64,000 bases of DNA from Caldicellulosiruptor acetigenus (lineage in GTDB: Bacteria > Bacillota > Thermoanaerobacteria > Caldicellulosiruptorales > Caldicellulosiruptoraceae): positions 399,501 to 463,500 of the forward strand of contig NZ_CP113866.1 of the NCBI RefSeq assembly GCF_026914305.1, written 5' to 3'. The position numbers were made by a program, and so were the translations under genes. The notes under the pieces are model-generated. The model ran no database searches and was not told the origin of the DNA. It saw nothing but the letters and a program-made list of their open reading frames with translations. Below are positions 44,812-51,850 of the stretch, piece by piece. Each line of letters opens with the position of its first letter. Position 1 is the first letter of the stretch.

Positions 44812-45873
44812 GTGTTGCTTAGAATCAGGAAACATATTGTATCTGTTTTGTTTGCAATAGCTTTTGCCTTTTCATTGTTTTCTTTCTCATTTGCAGCAAC
44901 ACAGAAAACACTGAACGTCAATGTTATTGATGTTGGACAGGGTGACAGTATCCTTATCCGGACTCCAGCAGGCAAGAATGTTTTGGTTGACAGTGGTCCA
45001 AACACAGCAGAGAGTGCAGTTCTAGATTTCCTGAAGAGTAAGGGTAGCAAAAAGCTCGATGTCATTGTTGTAACTCATCCACATGAGGACCACATTGGCA
45101 ACATGGATGTAATTATTCAAAACTTTGCGGTTGGCAAGGTGTATGCTCCTAATGTGACAACCAATACAAAGGCATTTGAGAGTTTTTTGCTGGCAGTCAA
45201 GAACAAAGGGCTGAAACTAACAGTTCCAGATGTCGGCCAAAACATTTCACCAGACAGTAAAGTCAAGATGATTGTCTTGAGTCCAAACAAAAAAGACAAA
45301 TACGAAGATTTAAATGACTATTCGATTGTGCTAAAAGTTGAATACGGCAAGACAAGTTTCTTGCTGATGGGAGATGCAACGTCAAACATAGAGGAAAAGA
45401 TTTTGCACAACAGCAAGTTCAAAGCAATGCTAAAATCGGATGTTCTCAAAGTTGGACATCACGGGTCCAAATACTCATCAACCTCAGCATTTCTGAACAC
45501 TGTTAAACCAAAGTATGCAGTGATTTCAGTAGGGAAAGACAACCCGTACGGTCATCCGTCTCCACTAACTTTGTCAAAGCTAAAAAGTTTGGGTGCTGAA
45601 ATTTTAAGAACAGATGAGCAGGGGACAATAACAATAACAAGCGATGGACAAACAATCAAGGTAGACAAAAAGTCATCAGCGATAAAACCACAGGCACCAC
45701 CCAGCAGTTCGACAACTGGGTATAAGTACATTGGCAATTCAAATACGAAGAAGTTTCATTATCCCTGGTGTACATGGGCTAAAAAGATTACAACCGGTCA
45801 TAGAGTGTATTTCAAGACAAAAGAAGAAGCTATTTCTAAAGGCTATATCCCATGCAAAGTTTGTAAACCGTAA
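44812..45873 (+). CDS. Secreted ComEC-type metallo-beta-lactamase-fold protein with Ada-like Cys domain
   Basis: GTG 44812 or TTG 44815 fits the GGAG site better than ATG 44806. Signal peptide (IVSVLFAIAFAFSLFSFSFA). MBL core: DVGQGDSILI, VTHPHEDHIGNM (HxHxDH), LLMGDATSN, VGHHGSKYS. This is the ComEC/Rec2 extracellular hydrolase type. The C-terminal ~50 residues (IGNSNTKKFHYPWCTWAKKI, then GYIPCKVC) resemble the Ada metal-binding motif. Probably an exported nuclease or phosphodiesterase. Confidence 0.85.
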   Translation: MLLRIRKHIVSVLFAIAFAFSLFSFSFAATQKTLNVNVIDVGQGDSILIRTPAGKNVLVDSGPNTAESAVLDFLKSKGSKKLDVIVVTHPHEDHIGNMDVIIQNFAVGKVYAPNVTTNTKAFESFLLAVKNKGLKLTVPDVGQNISPDSKVKMIVLSPNKKDKYEDLNDYSIVLKVEYGKTSFLLMGDATSNIEEKILHNSKFKAMLKSDVLKVGHHGSKYSSTSAFLNTVKPKYAVISVGKDNPYGHPSPLTLSKLKSLGAEILRTDEQGTITITSDGQTIKVDKKSSAIKPQAPPSSSTTGYKYIGNSNTKKFHYPWCTWAKKITTGHRVYFKTKEEAISKGYIPCKVCKP

Positions 45874-45890
45874 CTTGGGAGATGATTTAG

Positions 45891-46208
45891 ATGGCAAACT
45901 TTCAGCTAACATACAGAACAAAGAAATCAAGCAAAATACAGAAGATAACAATTCAAGCAAATAATATTCAAAGGGCACAGGAGAAATTAGAAAAAGCTAT
46001 TGATTTTATTAACGAGTGTTACGACAAAACAGTAACAACCGTAGAACCATGGATGCTCTGGGATGGTTGGGGGATGAATGTAGGGTGCGAAAAATGTATC
46101 CTGTACGGCCGTAAAGCACAGTGCTATGGCAAAGCCCAGTGCCATGGGTTTAAAAACGGTTGTGTCTGTAAGGAGTGTGAAAAGAAATACAAGAAAAAAC
46201 TGGCATAG
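45891..46208 (+). CDS. Small cysteine-rich protein
   Basis: 105 residues with GGGAGATG upstream. Basic N-terminal half. The C-terminal half has repeated CxxC-like pairs (GCEKCILYG, QCYGKAQCHG, GCVCKECEKK), likely metal-binding. Unknown function. Confidence 0.6.
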   Translation: MANFQLTYRTKKSSKIQKITIQANNIQRAQEKLEKAIDFINECYDKTVTTVEPWMLWDGWGMNVGCEKCILYGRKAQCYGKAQCHGFKNGCVCKECEKKYKKKLA

Positions 46209-46220
46209 GGGGTATTTAAA

Positions 46221-46394
46221 ATGGACACCTGGCTCTTCTGCGAGAACTGCGGGTATTTTGAAGGGTGGACAACCTGCTATGGCTTTTGCCACTACTACAA
46301 CAGAGACGTAAGCAGGTGGGACTACTGCGACTGGCACACAAAAAACAATCCAGACGGACCCTGGGTTGCAGAGATTGTCAATGATGAGTGGTAA
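46221..46394 (+). CDS. Very small cysteine- and tryptophan-rich protein
   Basis: 57 residues (starts MDTWLFCENCGYFEGWTTC) with AGGGGGT upstream and 12 bases after the previous stop. CxxC and further Cys/His suggest zinc binding. Same operon as its neighbours. Unknown family. Confidence 0.6.
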   Translation: MDTWLFCENCGYFEGWTTCYGFCHYYNRDVSRWDYCDWHTKNNPDGPWVAEIVNDEW

Positions 46395-46419
46395 AACAGG
46401 GAAAGAGGAGTGTTTTTAA

Positions 46420-46683
46420 ATGGCTACTTTTCACGGAGTTGTGTGGGAAAATGATGGTATGTATGTACGAATTTCTTTAGAAGATGTGCCGCTAAAAAGA
46501 TGGGGTGGTCTCATTGTGCTGCCCGTAAATTTCTTTCCTGAAAATCTACAACCAGTGAAAAAAGGGGATGAAATGATCCTTGAAATAAGTGTTGACGAAA
46601 AAACGACACGAAACTTGAGATTGTTGCAGGAAAGGTTGAAGAAAGCGGAAGGAAATAATAGCAAATACTCTCTGGAATTGTAG
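46420..46683 (+). CDS. Small hypothetical protein
   Basis: 87 residues with AAAGAGGAG upstream. Beta-rich first half (VVWENDGMYVRISLEDVP, GGLIVLPVNFF) and helical C-terminus. Lies just before the recombinase; possibly an accessory factor, not recognised. Confidence 0.55.
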   Translation: MATFHGVVWENDGMYVRISLEDVPLKRWGGLIVLPVNFFPENLQPVKKGDEMILEISVDEKTTRNLRLLQERLKKAEGNNSKYSLEL

Positions 46684-46710
46684 AAGCGTATGTTCAGGAA
46701 GGGATTTAAG

Positions 46711-47580
46711 ATGCTTTTGCAAGAATTTGAACAATGGCTCAAGGTAATAGACCACACTCAAAAGACAGTCATAAACTATGTTAAAGACATTGAACTTTTC
46801 TTTAAGTGGTACAAAGAAACTACTGGGGAAGAATTAAGATCTTCAGCATTCAACGAGTTTGTGCTAACCCAGTACAAATCCTACATGCTAACAGTACAGA
46901 AGCTGAAACCCAGCTCGGTCAACAGGAAGATACAGGCTTTGAGAAAGTTTGGATGTTTTCTCGTTGCAAAAGGCTATTTGCAAACAAACCCTGCTGAAAA
47001 TCTAAAACAGGTAAAAGATGTTAGAGACAACCTTGCACCAGTAGCTCTCTCAAAGCAGGAAGTGTTTAAATTGAGAAAAACAGTGTATATGTACGGCAAA
47101 ATTAGAGACATTGCGATAATTGAACTGTTCCTGAACACAGGCTTGCGTTTATCAGAAGTAGCAGGTTTGAAAATTGATGACGTTGAATTTGGAGAACGCA
47201 AAGGCAAACTCAAAGTCCTCGGGAAAGGGAGGAAGTATCGTGAGATCCCACTCAACAGTGATATGCGGAAAATTCTTTCACAGTACCTTGAAAAGCGGAA
47301 ACACATAGACTGCGATTTTCTGTTCACGACCAGTACAGGTAAACCACTGCAACCCAACAGCATATACAGACTGGTTAAAAGGTACGCTGAAAGAGCTGGA
47401 ATTGAGCTGCATCCACACATGCTGCGTCATACATTTGCACAGACTTTGATAGACAAAGGCACAAATGTATTTGACGTTAAATATCTGCTGGGACATGAAA
47501 AACTTGAGACCACAATGCGCTACAAACAGCCCAGCAGGGAAGTACAGGAGAAAGCACTGGAGAACCTATACAATTCCTAA
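46711..47580 (+). CDS. Tyrosine recombinase (XerC/D-like integrase)
   Basis: ATG 46711 after GGAAGGG; 289 residues. SAM-like N-terminal domain, then catalytic Arg146 (TGLRLSE), His236 and Arg239 (HMLRH), His262 (LGHE) and Tyr271 (MRYKQ). All catalytic residues are present. Probable integrase of the element, though it lies 13 kb from the tRNA-Ser boundary. A Xer-type resolvase for multimers is the alternative. Confidence 0.9.
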   Translation: MLLQEFEQWLKVIDHTQKTVINYVKDIELFFKWYKETTGEELRSSAFNEFVLTQYKSYMLTVQKLKPSSVNRKIQALRKFGCFLVAKGYLQTNPAENLKQVKDVRDNLAPVALSKQEVFKLRKTVYMYGKIRDIAIIELFLNTGLRLSEVAGLKIDDVEFGERKGKLKVLGKGRKYREIPLNSDMRKILSQYLEKRKHIDCDFLFTTSTGKPLQPNSIYRLVKRYAERAGIELHPHMLRHTFAQTLIDKGTNVFDVKYLLGHEKLETTMRYKQPSREVQEKALENLYNS

Positions 47581-47706
47581 TCGAGAAGAGACATGGGAAC
47601 AGAGTTCTCAGGGCTTTTTGGTTTCGTAAAATACCTTCCCGGGCTTTAGATACAACTTCCATAGGGGTAAGCCAAAAGGTTTGTTGGAAATGAGCGAAGT
47701 ATTGTA

Positions 47707-48106
47707 GCATTCGAACTGATGTTCGCTATTTCATATTGTCTCACTGAAATAGCAGGGTTTTTGCTGGTGCGTCCACCAGAGACCTGAACCAAAAGCCCTT
47801 TGCAGGCACACGACGAGTCTTTAAAGCTTTGACATAGCTAATTTTGCAGGTAGCAGGCAAACCTGCAAAGGGCTTTCGAACCAGAGGCAGGATAAGGTAA
47901 AGAGCAAAAGGCGGGAAAGGCGTATTGTAAACGATTACATAAGATTAGGTAAGGGATTGGACCACCTGCTGAAAGGTTGCTTCCAGAGTCCAAACAAAAT
48001 TCTCACCAGTAGTTGAAAAAATTTTGTTGCAGACAAACCAAAATTGTGGTATAAATAAATTAGGTAGACGTGTAAGAAAAACACGTCTACAGAAATGTAA
48101 AAATAA
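47707..48106 (+). repeat. Intergenic repeat module, copy D
   Basis: About 390 bp from GTTCGCTATT (about 47713) to TCTACAGAAATG. It holds the arms AAAAGCCCTTTGCAGG / CCTGCAAAGGGCTTT, TGTAAACGATTACA (about 47929), a CCAAACAAAAT segment and the small-RNA promoter. Related to copies A-C 34-38 kb away. Confidence 0.7.
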
Positions 48107-48210
48107 AACGGAGTAAACCTTCAAGAGGTAATACCATAAGGAGTATACAGTTTGCCAAAAGTAGTTAGCCCTGACTTGAGCATTTAAGCTCGGTCAGGGC
48201 TTTTGCGTTT
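48062..48210 (+). ncRNA. Small RNA D (TCTACAGAAATG family)
   Basis: TTGCAG (48027-48032) - 17 - TATAAA (48050-48055). Hairpin TAGACGTGT/ACACGTCTA precedes the motif, then come the AGTTTGCCAA and AGTTAGC boxes and the terminator GCCCTGAC.../...GTCAGGGC with T-run. Confidence 0.62.
48168..48206 (+). terminator. Box-plus-terminator of small RNA D
   Basis: GCCCTGACTTGAG paired with CTCGGTCAGGGC, TTTTGCG tail, directly preceded by AGTTTGCCAA and AGTTAGC. Confidence 0.82.
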
Positions 48211-48271
48211 TTCGGTAGTTTGCTGATAACTTATTTGCGTCTTCTGGTTTGCTGGATTTGCTAAAAATTTT

Positions 48272-48555
48272 GGTACAGGGTTGTTGTGTCCCCCTTTTTA
48301 GACACGGGTGAACAGGGGTAAAAGAGCAAAAAAAGAAAGGGGGGATAACTACGATGAAAGATATAGTCATAGCACTTATTATTTCAGCTAGTGTTATAGT
48401 ACTAACATATATCGTTGTTGTTAAAGCAAGGGGAATGTATATGTAGAAATTAACGGGAAACCACCACGCATCGTTATAAAAAAGAAAAGCAGTTGAAACA
48501 AGTCTCAACTGCTTAACCCTGTACCACTTTGACATAAATCAGCCCCTGTTCACCC
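48272..48555 (+). repeat. Toxin unit 1: long-range inverted repeats
   Basis: a = GGTACAGGGTT (48272-48282) matches a' = AACCCTGTACC (48515-48525). b = GGGTGAACAGGGG (48306-48318) matches b' = CCCCTGTTCACCC (48543-48555). Both matches are perfect. GTCCCCCTTT (48288-48297) is complementary to the Shine-Dalgarno AAAGGGGGG (48336-48344). The gene lies between. Confidence 0.85.
48354..48496 (+). CDS. Small hydrophobic peptide 1, type I toxin-like (frame broken)
   Basis: ATG 48354 with AAAGGGGGG. As written the frame stops at 48446 after 30 residues (one membrane helix IALIISASVIVLTYIVVV). A -1 shift at the G4 run 48430-48433 restores GNVYVEINGKPPRIVIKKKS up to the stop at 48494-48496, matching its paralogues at 53.8 and 54.2 kb. 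One membrane helix plus a basic tail is the usual shape of type I toxins. Confidence 0.6.
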
Positions 48556-48558
48556 TTA
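48478..48558 (-). ncRNA. Antisense RNA 1 (antitoxin candidate)
   Basis: Minus-strand extended -10 TGGTATAAT (complement 48564-48572), RNA starting near 48558 with GGGTGAACAGGGG. Terminator stem GCAGTTGA/TCAACTGC with U-run at 48478-48513, inside the 3' end of the peptide gene. About 80 nt. Confidence 0.68.
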
Positions 48559-48661
48559 ATTTAATTATACCACACTTTCGTAAACTTTGTACCGAAACTT
48601 TTTTGATTGCCCCTTTTGGCAGTTTGCCAATAAAAGTTAGCTGAAAGGGGTGGAGTTTGCC

Positions 48662-49282
48662 ATGTTCAAGTTAAGTTTGGATGAACAAAAAGAACTGGTT
48701 TGCAGGGTAAAACAGGGCGATAAAAAGGCAGCCGAAGAATTGATAAGAGCATATGAACCTTTGATTATCTCAATCGCTGCCAGATACAACAGACCTGACA
48801 TATTTGAAGACTTGAAGCAGGAAGGCTACTGTGCAATATTGCAGGCAGCCAAAAAATTTGACGAGAGTTTGGGTGTATCGTTCATCACTCTTGTTGTATA
48901 CTATGTTAAACGAAATATGGACAGATGTATAAACAGGGACAAAACAATAAGACCGCCATTCAACAAGTTTGATGCTGTTGTGCCACAGGTGGTCTCAATG
49001 GATGCTCCCATTAACCCAAACAACTATCATGATGAAGAGTTAAGTGTGAAGGACACAATTCAAAGTCCTACTGCCGAGGTCGAAGAACAAGTAATGTACA
49101 GCGAAACTCTAAGAAAACTTGTTGAATTGCTTTCAGATGAAGAAAGGAAGATCCTGTTGTTGCGACTCAAGCAATACAGCTTCAAGGAAATTGCTGAGAA
49201 GTTGGGATTGACAGAAAAGCAGGTTGCTACAAGAACACAAAAAATCCGTGCAAAACTTCAGTGTCTCCTGAAAGCTTCATAA
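48662..49282 (+). CDS. Sigma-70 family RNA polymerase sigma factor
   Basis: ATG 48662 behind the two-box leader and GGGGTGGAG; 206 residues. Region 2 (ADKK-like KQGDKKAAEELIRAYEPLII, FEDLKQEGYCAILQAAKKFD) and region 4 (LSDEERKILLLRLKQYSFKE, IAEKLGLTEKQVATRTQKIR). Region 3 is reduced. An element-encoded sigma factor could direct the element's own promoters. Confidence 0.88.
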   Translation: MFKLSLDEQKELVCRVKQGDKKAAEELIRAYEPLIISIAARYNRPDIFEDLKQEGYCAILQAAKKFDESLGVSFITLVVYYVKRNMDRCINRDKTIRPPFNKFDAVVPQVVSMDAPINPNNYHDEELSVKDTIQSPTAEVEEQVMYSETLRKLVELLSDEERKILLLRLKQYSFKEIAEKLGLTEKQVATRTQKIRAKLQCLLKAS

Positions 49283-49283
49283 A

Positions 49284-49315
49284 AGTGCAGGGTTCGCTCC
49301 CCCTTTCCCTGCACT
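49284..49315 (+). other. Gene-end hairpin without U-tract (sigma gene)
   Basis: AGTGCAGGG/CCCTGCACT directly after the stop, no T-run. First of a series of such hairpins in this array. Confidence 0.75.
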
Positions 49316-49355
49316 CGGTAGTTGGCAAACCAATGTGTGAGTGGTATAATATTAA

Positions 49356-49555
49356 TCAAAAGAACCAACTCCGTAATTTTTCCCCTTAGCGGGAGCACGG
49401 TAGTTTAACGCTACCTTCGTTTTCACCCCACAGCGGGAGCGGAGCAGGTTAAATGCCTGTGGTATGAGAAGTGTCCTTCAAAATCCAATACAATAGTTTG
49501 CCAGTAACAGTTAGCCCTGATTTGAGTTTTAAAGCTCAATCAGGGCTTTTTGCTT
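49356..49555 (+). ncRNA. Structured non-coding RNA, about 200 nt
   Basis: Promoter TTGGCA (49322-49327) - 17 - TATAAT (49345-49350). Two AGCGGGAGC repeats (about 49390, 49431), hairpins GGTAG/CTACC and CAGG/CCTG within CACAG/CTGTG, then AGTTTGCCAG and AGTTAGC boxes and the terminator GCCCTGATTTGAG/CTCAATCAGGGC. No ORF. Confidence 0.6.
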
Positions 49556-49602
49556 TGTTTTTGTAGTTTAAAAATCTTTTTTTCAAAACAGGTGTGCTGG
49601 GG

Positions 49603-49683
49603 GAAAAGAAAAAACAGATGAGATAATTCTCATCCGTTTTCCCTGTACCAATTCCACTTATACACTACCCCTGTGCACCCTTA
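49603..49683 (-). ncRNA. Orphan antisense RNA 4 (antitoxin-like, no toxin gene)
   Basis: Minus-strand -10 TGATATAAT (complement 49690-49698), 5' GGGTGCACAGGGG (49668-49680), GGTACAGGG shared with unit 1, terminator AAACGGATGAGA/TCTCATCTGTTT with U-run. Same layout as units 1-3, but no peptide ORF lies opposite, and the upstream partner repeat (GGTGTGCTGGGGG, 49591-49603) is only partly conserved. Confidence 0.6.
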
Positions 49684-49728
49684 CCTGTAATTATATCACG
49701 CCAAACATACAATGCAAAACTGCATTTA

Positions 49729-49759
49729 GGAAGTTAGCTAATAAAAGTTGGCAGGGGAG
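49729..49759 (+). promoter_or_regulatory. Two-box leader element
   Basis: GGAAGTTAGCTAA then AAGTTGGCAGGGGAG: boxes AGTTAGC and AGTTGGC, the second abutting the Shine-Dalgarno of the next gene. Confidence 0.6.
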
Positions 49760-49765
49760 TTTAAG

Positions 49766-49960
49766 ATGATTATTTTCAATGCGTGCAGGATAGAAGATGG
49801 CAAAATATACTACTTTGGCAGGTTTGTCGGTGTGGTCAAAGACATAAAAGCACTGGTTCTCGAACGCTACTGGTGCAGGGAGTTGGAGTGTTTTTTGGAA
49901 GAGTCAGGACTTGTACCAGTCTGGGTATCATCACTGCCAGAAGTAGAAAAGGCAGGCTGA
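49766..49960 (+). CDS. Small hypothetical protein in leader-box array
   Basis: ATG 49766 after CAGGGGAG; 64 residues beginning MIIFNACRIEDGKIYYFGR. No family recognised. The stop lies inside hairpin GCTGAGGG/CCCTCAGC (49956-49981). Confidence 0.55.
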   Translation: MIIFNACRIEDGKIYYFGRFVGVVKDIKALVLERYWCRELECFLEESGLVPVWVSSLPEVEKAG

Positions 49961-49984
49961 GGGTTTCCCTTCGCCCTCAGCTTT

Positions 49985-50017
49985 GGGAGTTTGCTAACCA
50001 ACAGTTTGCAAGGGGGC
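49985..50017 (+). promoter_or_regulatory. Two-box leader element
   Basis: GGGAGTTTGCTAA and CAGTTTGCAAGGGGG in front of the next start. Confidence 0.65.
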
Positions 50018-50025
50018 GTATCCAG

Positions 50026-50271
50026 GTGAGTTTGCAGAAAAGGAGACTGCAGAGATACATCCAAAGATTTGTCCTGAGAAGATATAAACTGTTAAGCGGT
50101 AAAAAGACAATTGCAATGGCGGATACAAAAGGCGTACTTGCTTCGTACCACTTCGACGCAGTAGAAATCAAAACAGGAAAGAAAGTTAAATTGAGAGTAG
50201 ACGCTTTCTACTTCCTTGGAGAAGACCAGGCAACCCCGGAAGAAGTCTGGTATTCACTGGGTGGGAAATAA
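50026..50271 (+). CDS. Small basic hypothetical protein
   Basis: GTG 50026 after AAGGGGGCG; 81 residues, N-terminal arginine/lysine-rich stretch (LQKRRLQRYIQRFVLRRYKL) suggestive of nucleic-acid binding. The stop lies inside hairpin CTGGGTGGGA/TCCCACCCAG (50257-50283). Confidence 0.55.
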   Translation: MSLQKRRLQRYIQRFVLRRYKLLSGKKTIAMADTKGVLASYHFDAVEIKTGKKVKLRVDAFYFLGEDQATPEEVWYSLGGK

Positions 50272-50350
50272 ACTCCCACCCAGGCAGTTTGCAAACAAAA
50301 GTTTGTGAAAAAGTTGTTGCAAAGAGTTAAAATTGTGGTATAATATAAAC

Positions 50351-50502
50351 TGAAAGGAATTGGATATTGCAAGAAAGTGTTATAAATATGCTTATAACAA
50401 AAACAGGTTGAAGTACTATAACAAGTCAGTAATAAAAACAGTTTAGTTTGCCAACGATAGTTAGCCCTATTGGACGTGAAAAGTCCAGTAGGGCTTTTTG
50501 TG
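50351..50502 (+). ncRNA. Small non-coding RNA, about 150 nt
   Basis: TTGCAA (50317-50322) - 16 - TATAAT (50339-50344). Hairpin TGTTATAA/TTATAACA (50378-50399), boxes AGTTTGCCAA and AGTTAGC, terminator CCCTATTGGAC/GTCCAGTAGGG with T5. It accounts for most of the 330-bp gap. Confidence 0.6.
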
Positions 50503-50555
50503 TTTGCAGGGACATTTCAGTTTGCAAATCTGGTTTGCTGTTCGGATGTCATGTC

Positions 50556-50588
50556 TTGGTAGTTTGCCAAATCATAGTTAGCAGGGAG
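50556..50588 (+). promoter_or_regulatory. Two-box leader element
   Basis: TTGGTAGTTTGCCAA and TAGTTAGCAGGGAG ahead of the next gene. Confidence 0.7.
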
Positions 50589-50598
50589 TGTGGTTGGC

Positions 50599-51078
50599 AT
50601 GTCCGATACGATCTGCATTGTTCTTGACAGTATTTTTTCCGGCAAAAAGAAAAGCCCCAGGGTTTTCTTCTACGATGAAGATGTGGTGGTTCATGAGTAT
50701 GAGTATTCTTCGCCTGTTCCTCTTGTAATCAGGAAAGATGTGCTACCACAGGACATGTTCATGCGTCTGCATCCACTGAGAACGTACGGACTTGTGATGT
50801 CAAAAGCAAAACAACTTTTAGAAGAAGAGAGAGAATTCTACCAGAAAAACAGGAACAAATACTACGTTAAACCTTTTGCAGAAATAAACATTCCGTATGA
50901 CGGCAGGGTTGAGCTATATGTTACTCCAGGTGCTTGTGTAAGTATTGCTCTGGATTATTACACATTGCTTAGAAAAGAGCTTGGATGCAGACTGCTCTGG
51001 AACTTTGAAATGGCAAGAGTAACTGCTGTTAAAAATGACACGGTTGTTGCAGTCATTCTTCCGGTCAGAGTCAATTAG
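50599..51078 (+). CDS. Hypothetical protein in leader-box array
   Basis: ATG 50599 is about 10 bases from GGGAG; GTG 50590 is too close. 159 residues, mixed alpha/beta, no motif recognised. Ends in hairpin GGAAAGCAGG/CCTGCTTTCC (51078-51106). Confidence 0.6.
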   Translation: MSDTICIVLDSIFSGKKKSPRVFFYDEDVVVHEYEYSSPVPLVIRKDVLPQDMFMRLHPLRTYGLVMSKAKQLLEEEREFYQKNRNKYYVKPFAEINIPYDGRVELYVTPGACVSIALDYYTLLRKELGCRLLWNFEMARVTAVKNDTVVAVILPVRVN

Positions 51079-51110
51079 GAAAGCAGGGCGAAAATTCCTG
51101 CTTTCCTGAC

Positions 51111-51146
51111 TTGGCAGTTTGCCAAATAAGAAGTTAGCAGGGGGAG
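51111..51146 (+). promoter_or_regulatory. Two-box leader element
   Basis: Perfect mini-hairpin TTGGCAGTTTGCCAA (51111-51125), then AAGTTAGCAGGGGGAG. Confidence 0.75.
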
Positions 51147-51154
51147 TGGTTTGT

Positions 51155-51772
51155 ATGCCAAACTGGTGCAGGAATGTGCTTGTGGTGTGCGGAAAAGAAG
51201 AAGATGTGATGGAATTTGATCGACAGTTCCATGGTATTCCACAGGTGTACTCGGGGGATAAAAAAACAAACAAGAAACAGTATACTTTTTCAGCGCTAAG
51301 ACCTATACCGTTGGTTGTTCTCCGAAAAGGTTACTGGGACCCGAGCGAGGAAGGCTACAGAAAATGGAAGGAATTTTGTAACAAGTACGATAAAGCAGAC
51401 ATATTTTACGTTGCGTCGTTGCCCGACGAAGAATTTCCAAACGGATACGAATGGCAATGCGCTAAATGGGGTACTAAATGGGATCTCGTGGACGATGAAG
51501 ATGTTGATGTAAAGGTCGAAAAAGACAATGCAGGGAATGCCAGAATAATATACACCTTCGATACTGCCTGGTCTCCAGTAGCACCGCTTGTCGTGTATGT
51601 TGAAAAGAAGTACCCGAACTTAAAATTCGAACTTGAATTTGTTGAAGATTGTGGTGGATTCTTTGGATACTACAGAAATGGCGGTTATGCTGAGTATGTA
51701 TTTGAAGATTTAAAACGAAAACCTGAATTGCTTAATGATTTTAAGTACATTCGTATTCAGGATTACCTGTAA
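51155..51772 (+). CDS. Api92-like/DUF1281 ferredoxin-fold protein
   Basis: ATG 51155 after AGGGGGAG; 205 residues. The MPNWCRNVLVVCG start, LRPIP, and a KWGTKWD segment are characteristic of the YubB/Api92-like family found on phages and plasmids. Function unknown. Ends in hairpin CGGGCAGGA/TCCTGCCCG (51779-51804). Confidence 0.78.
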   Translation: MPNWCRNVLVVCGKEEDVMEFDRQFHGIPQVYSGDKKTNKKQYTFSALRPIPLVVLRKGYWDPSEEGYRKWKEFCNKYDKADIFYVASLPDEEFPNGYEWQCAKWGTKWDLVDDEDVDVKVEKDNAGNARIIYTFDTAWSPVAPLVVYVEKKYPNLKFELEFVEDCGGFFGYYRNGGYAEYVFEDLKRKPELLNDFKYIRIQDYL

Positions 51773-51807
51773 AGAAGTCGGGCAGGAAAATCTTCTCCTG
51801 CCCGGTG

Positions 51808-51842
51808 TTTGGCAGTTTGCCAAAAATAAGTTTGCGGGAGGT
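51808..51842 (+). promoter_or_regulatory. Two-box leader element
   Basis: TTTGGCAGTTTGCCAAA then AAGTTTGCGGGAGG. Confidence 0.75.
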
Positions 51843-51850
51843 TGAGTTTG

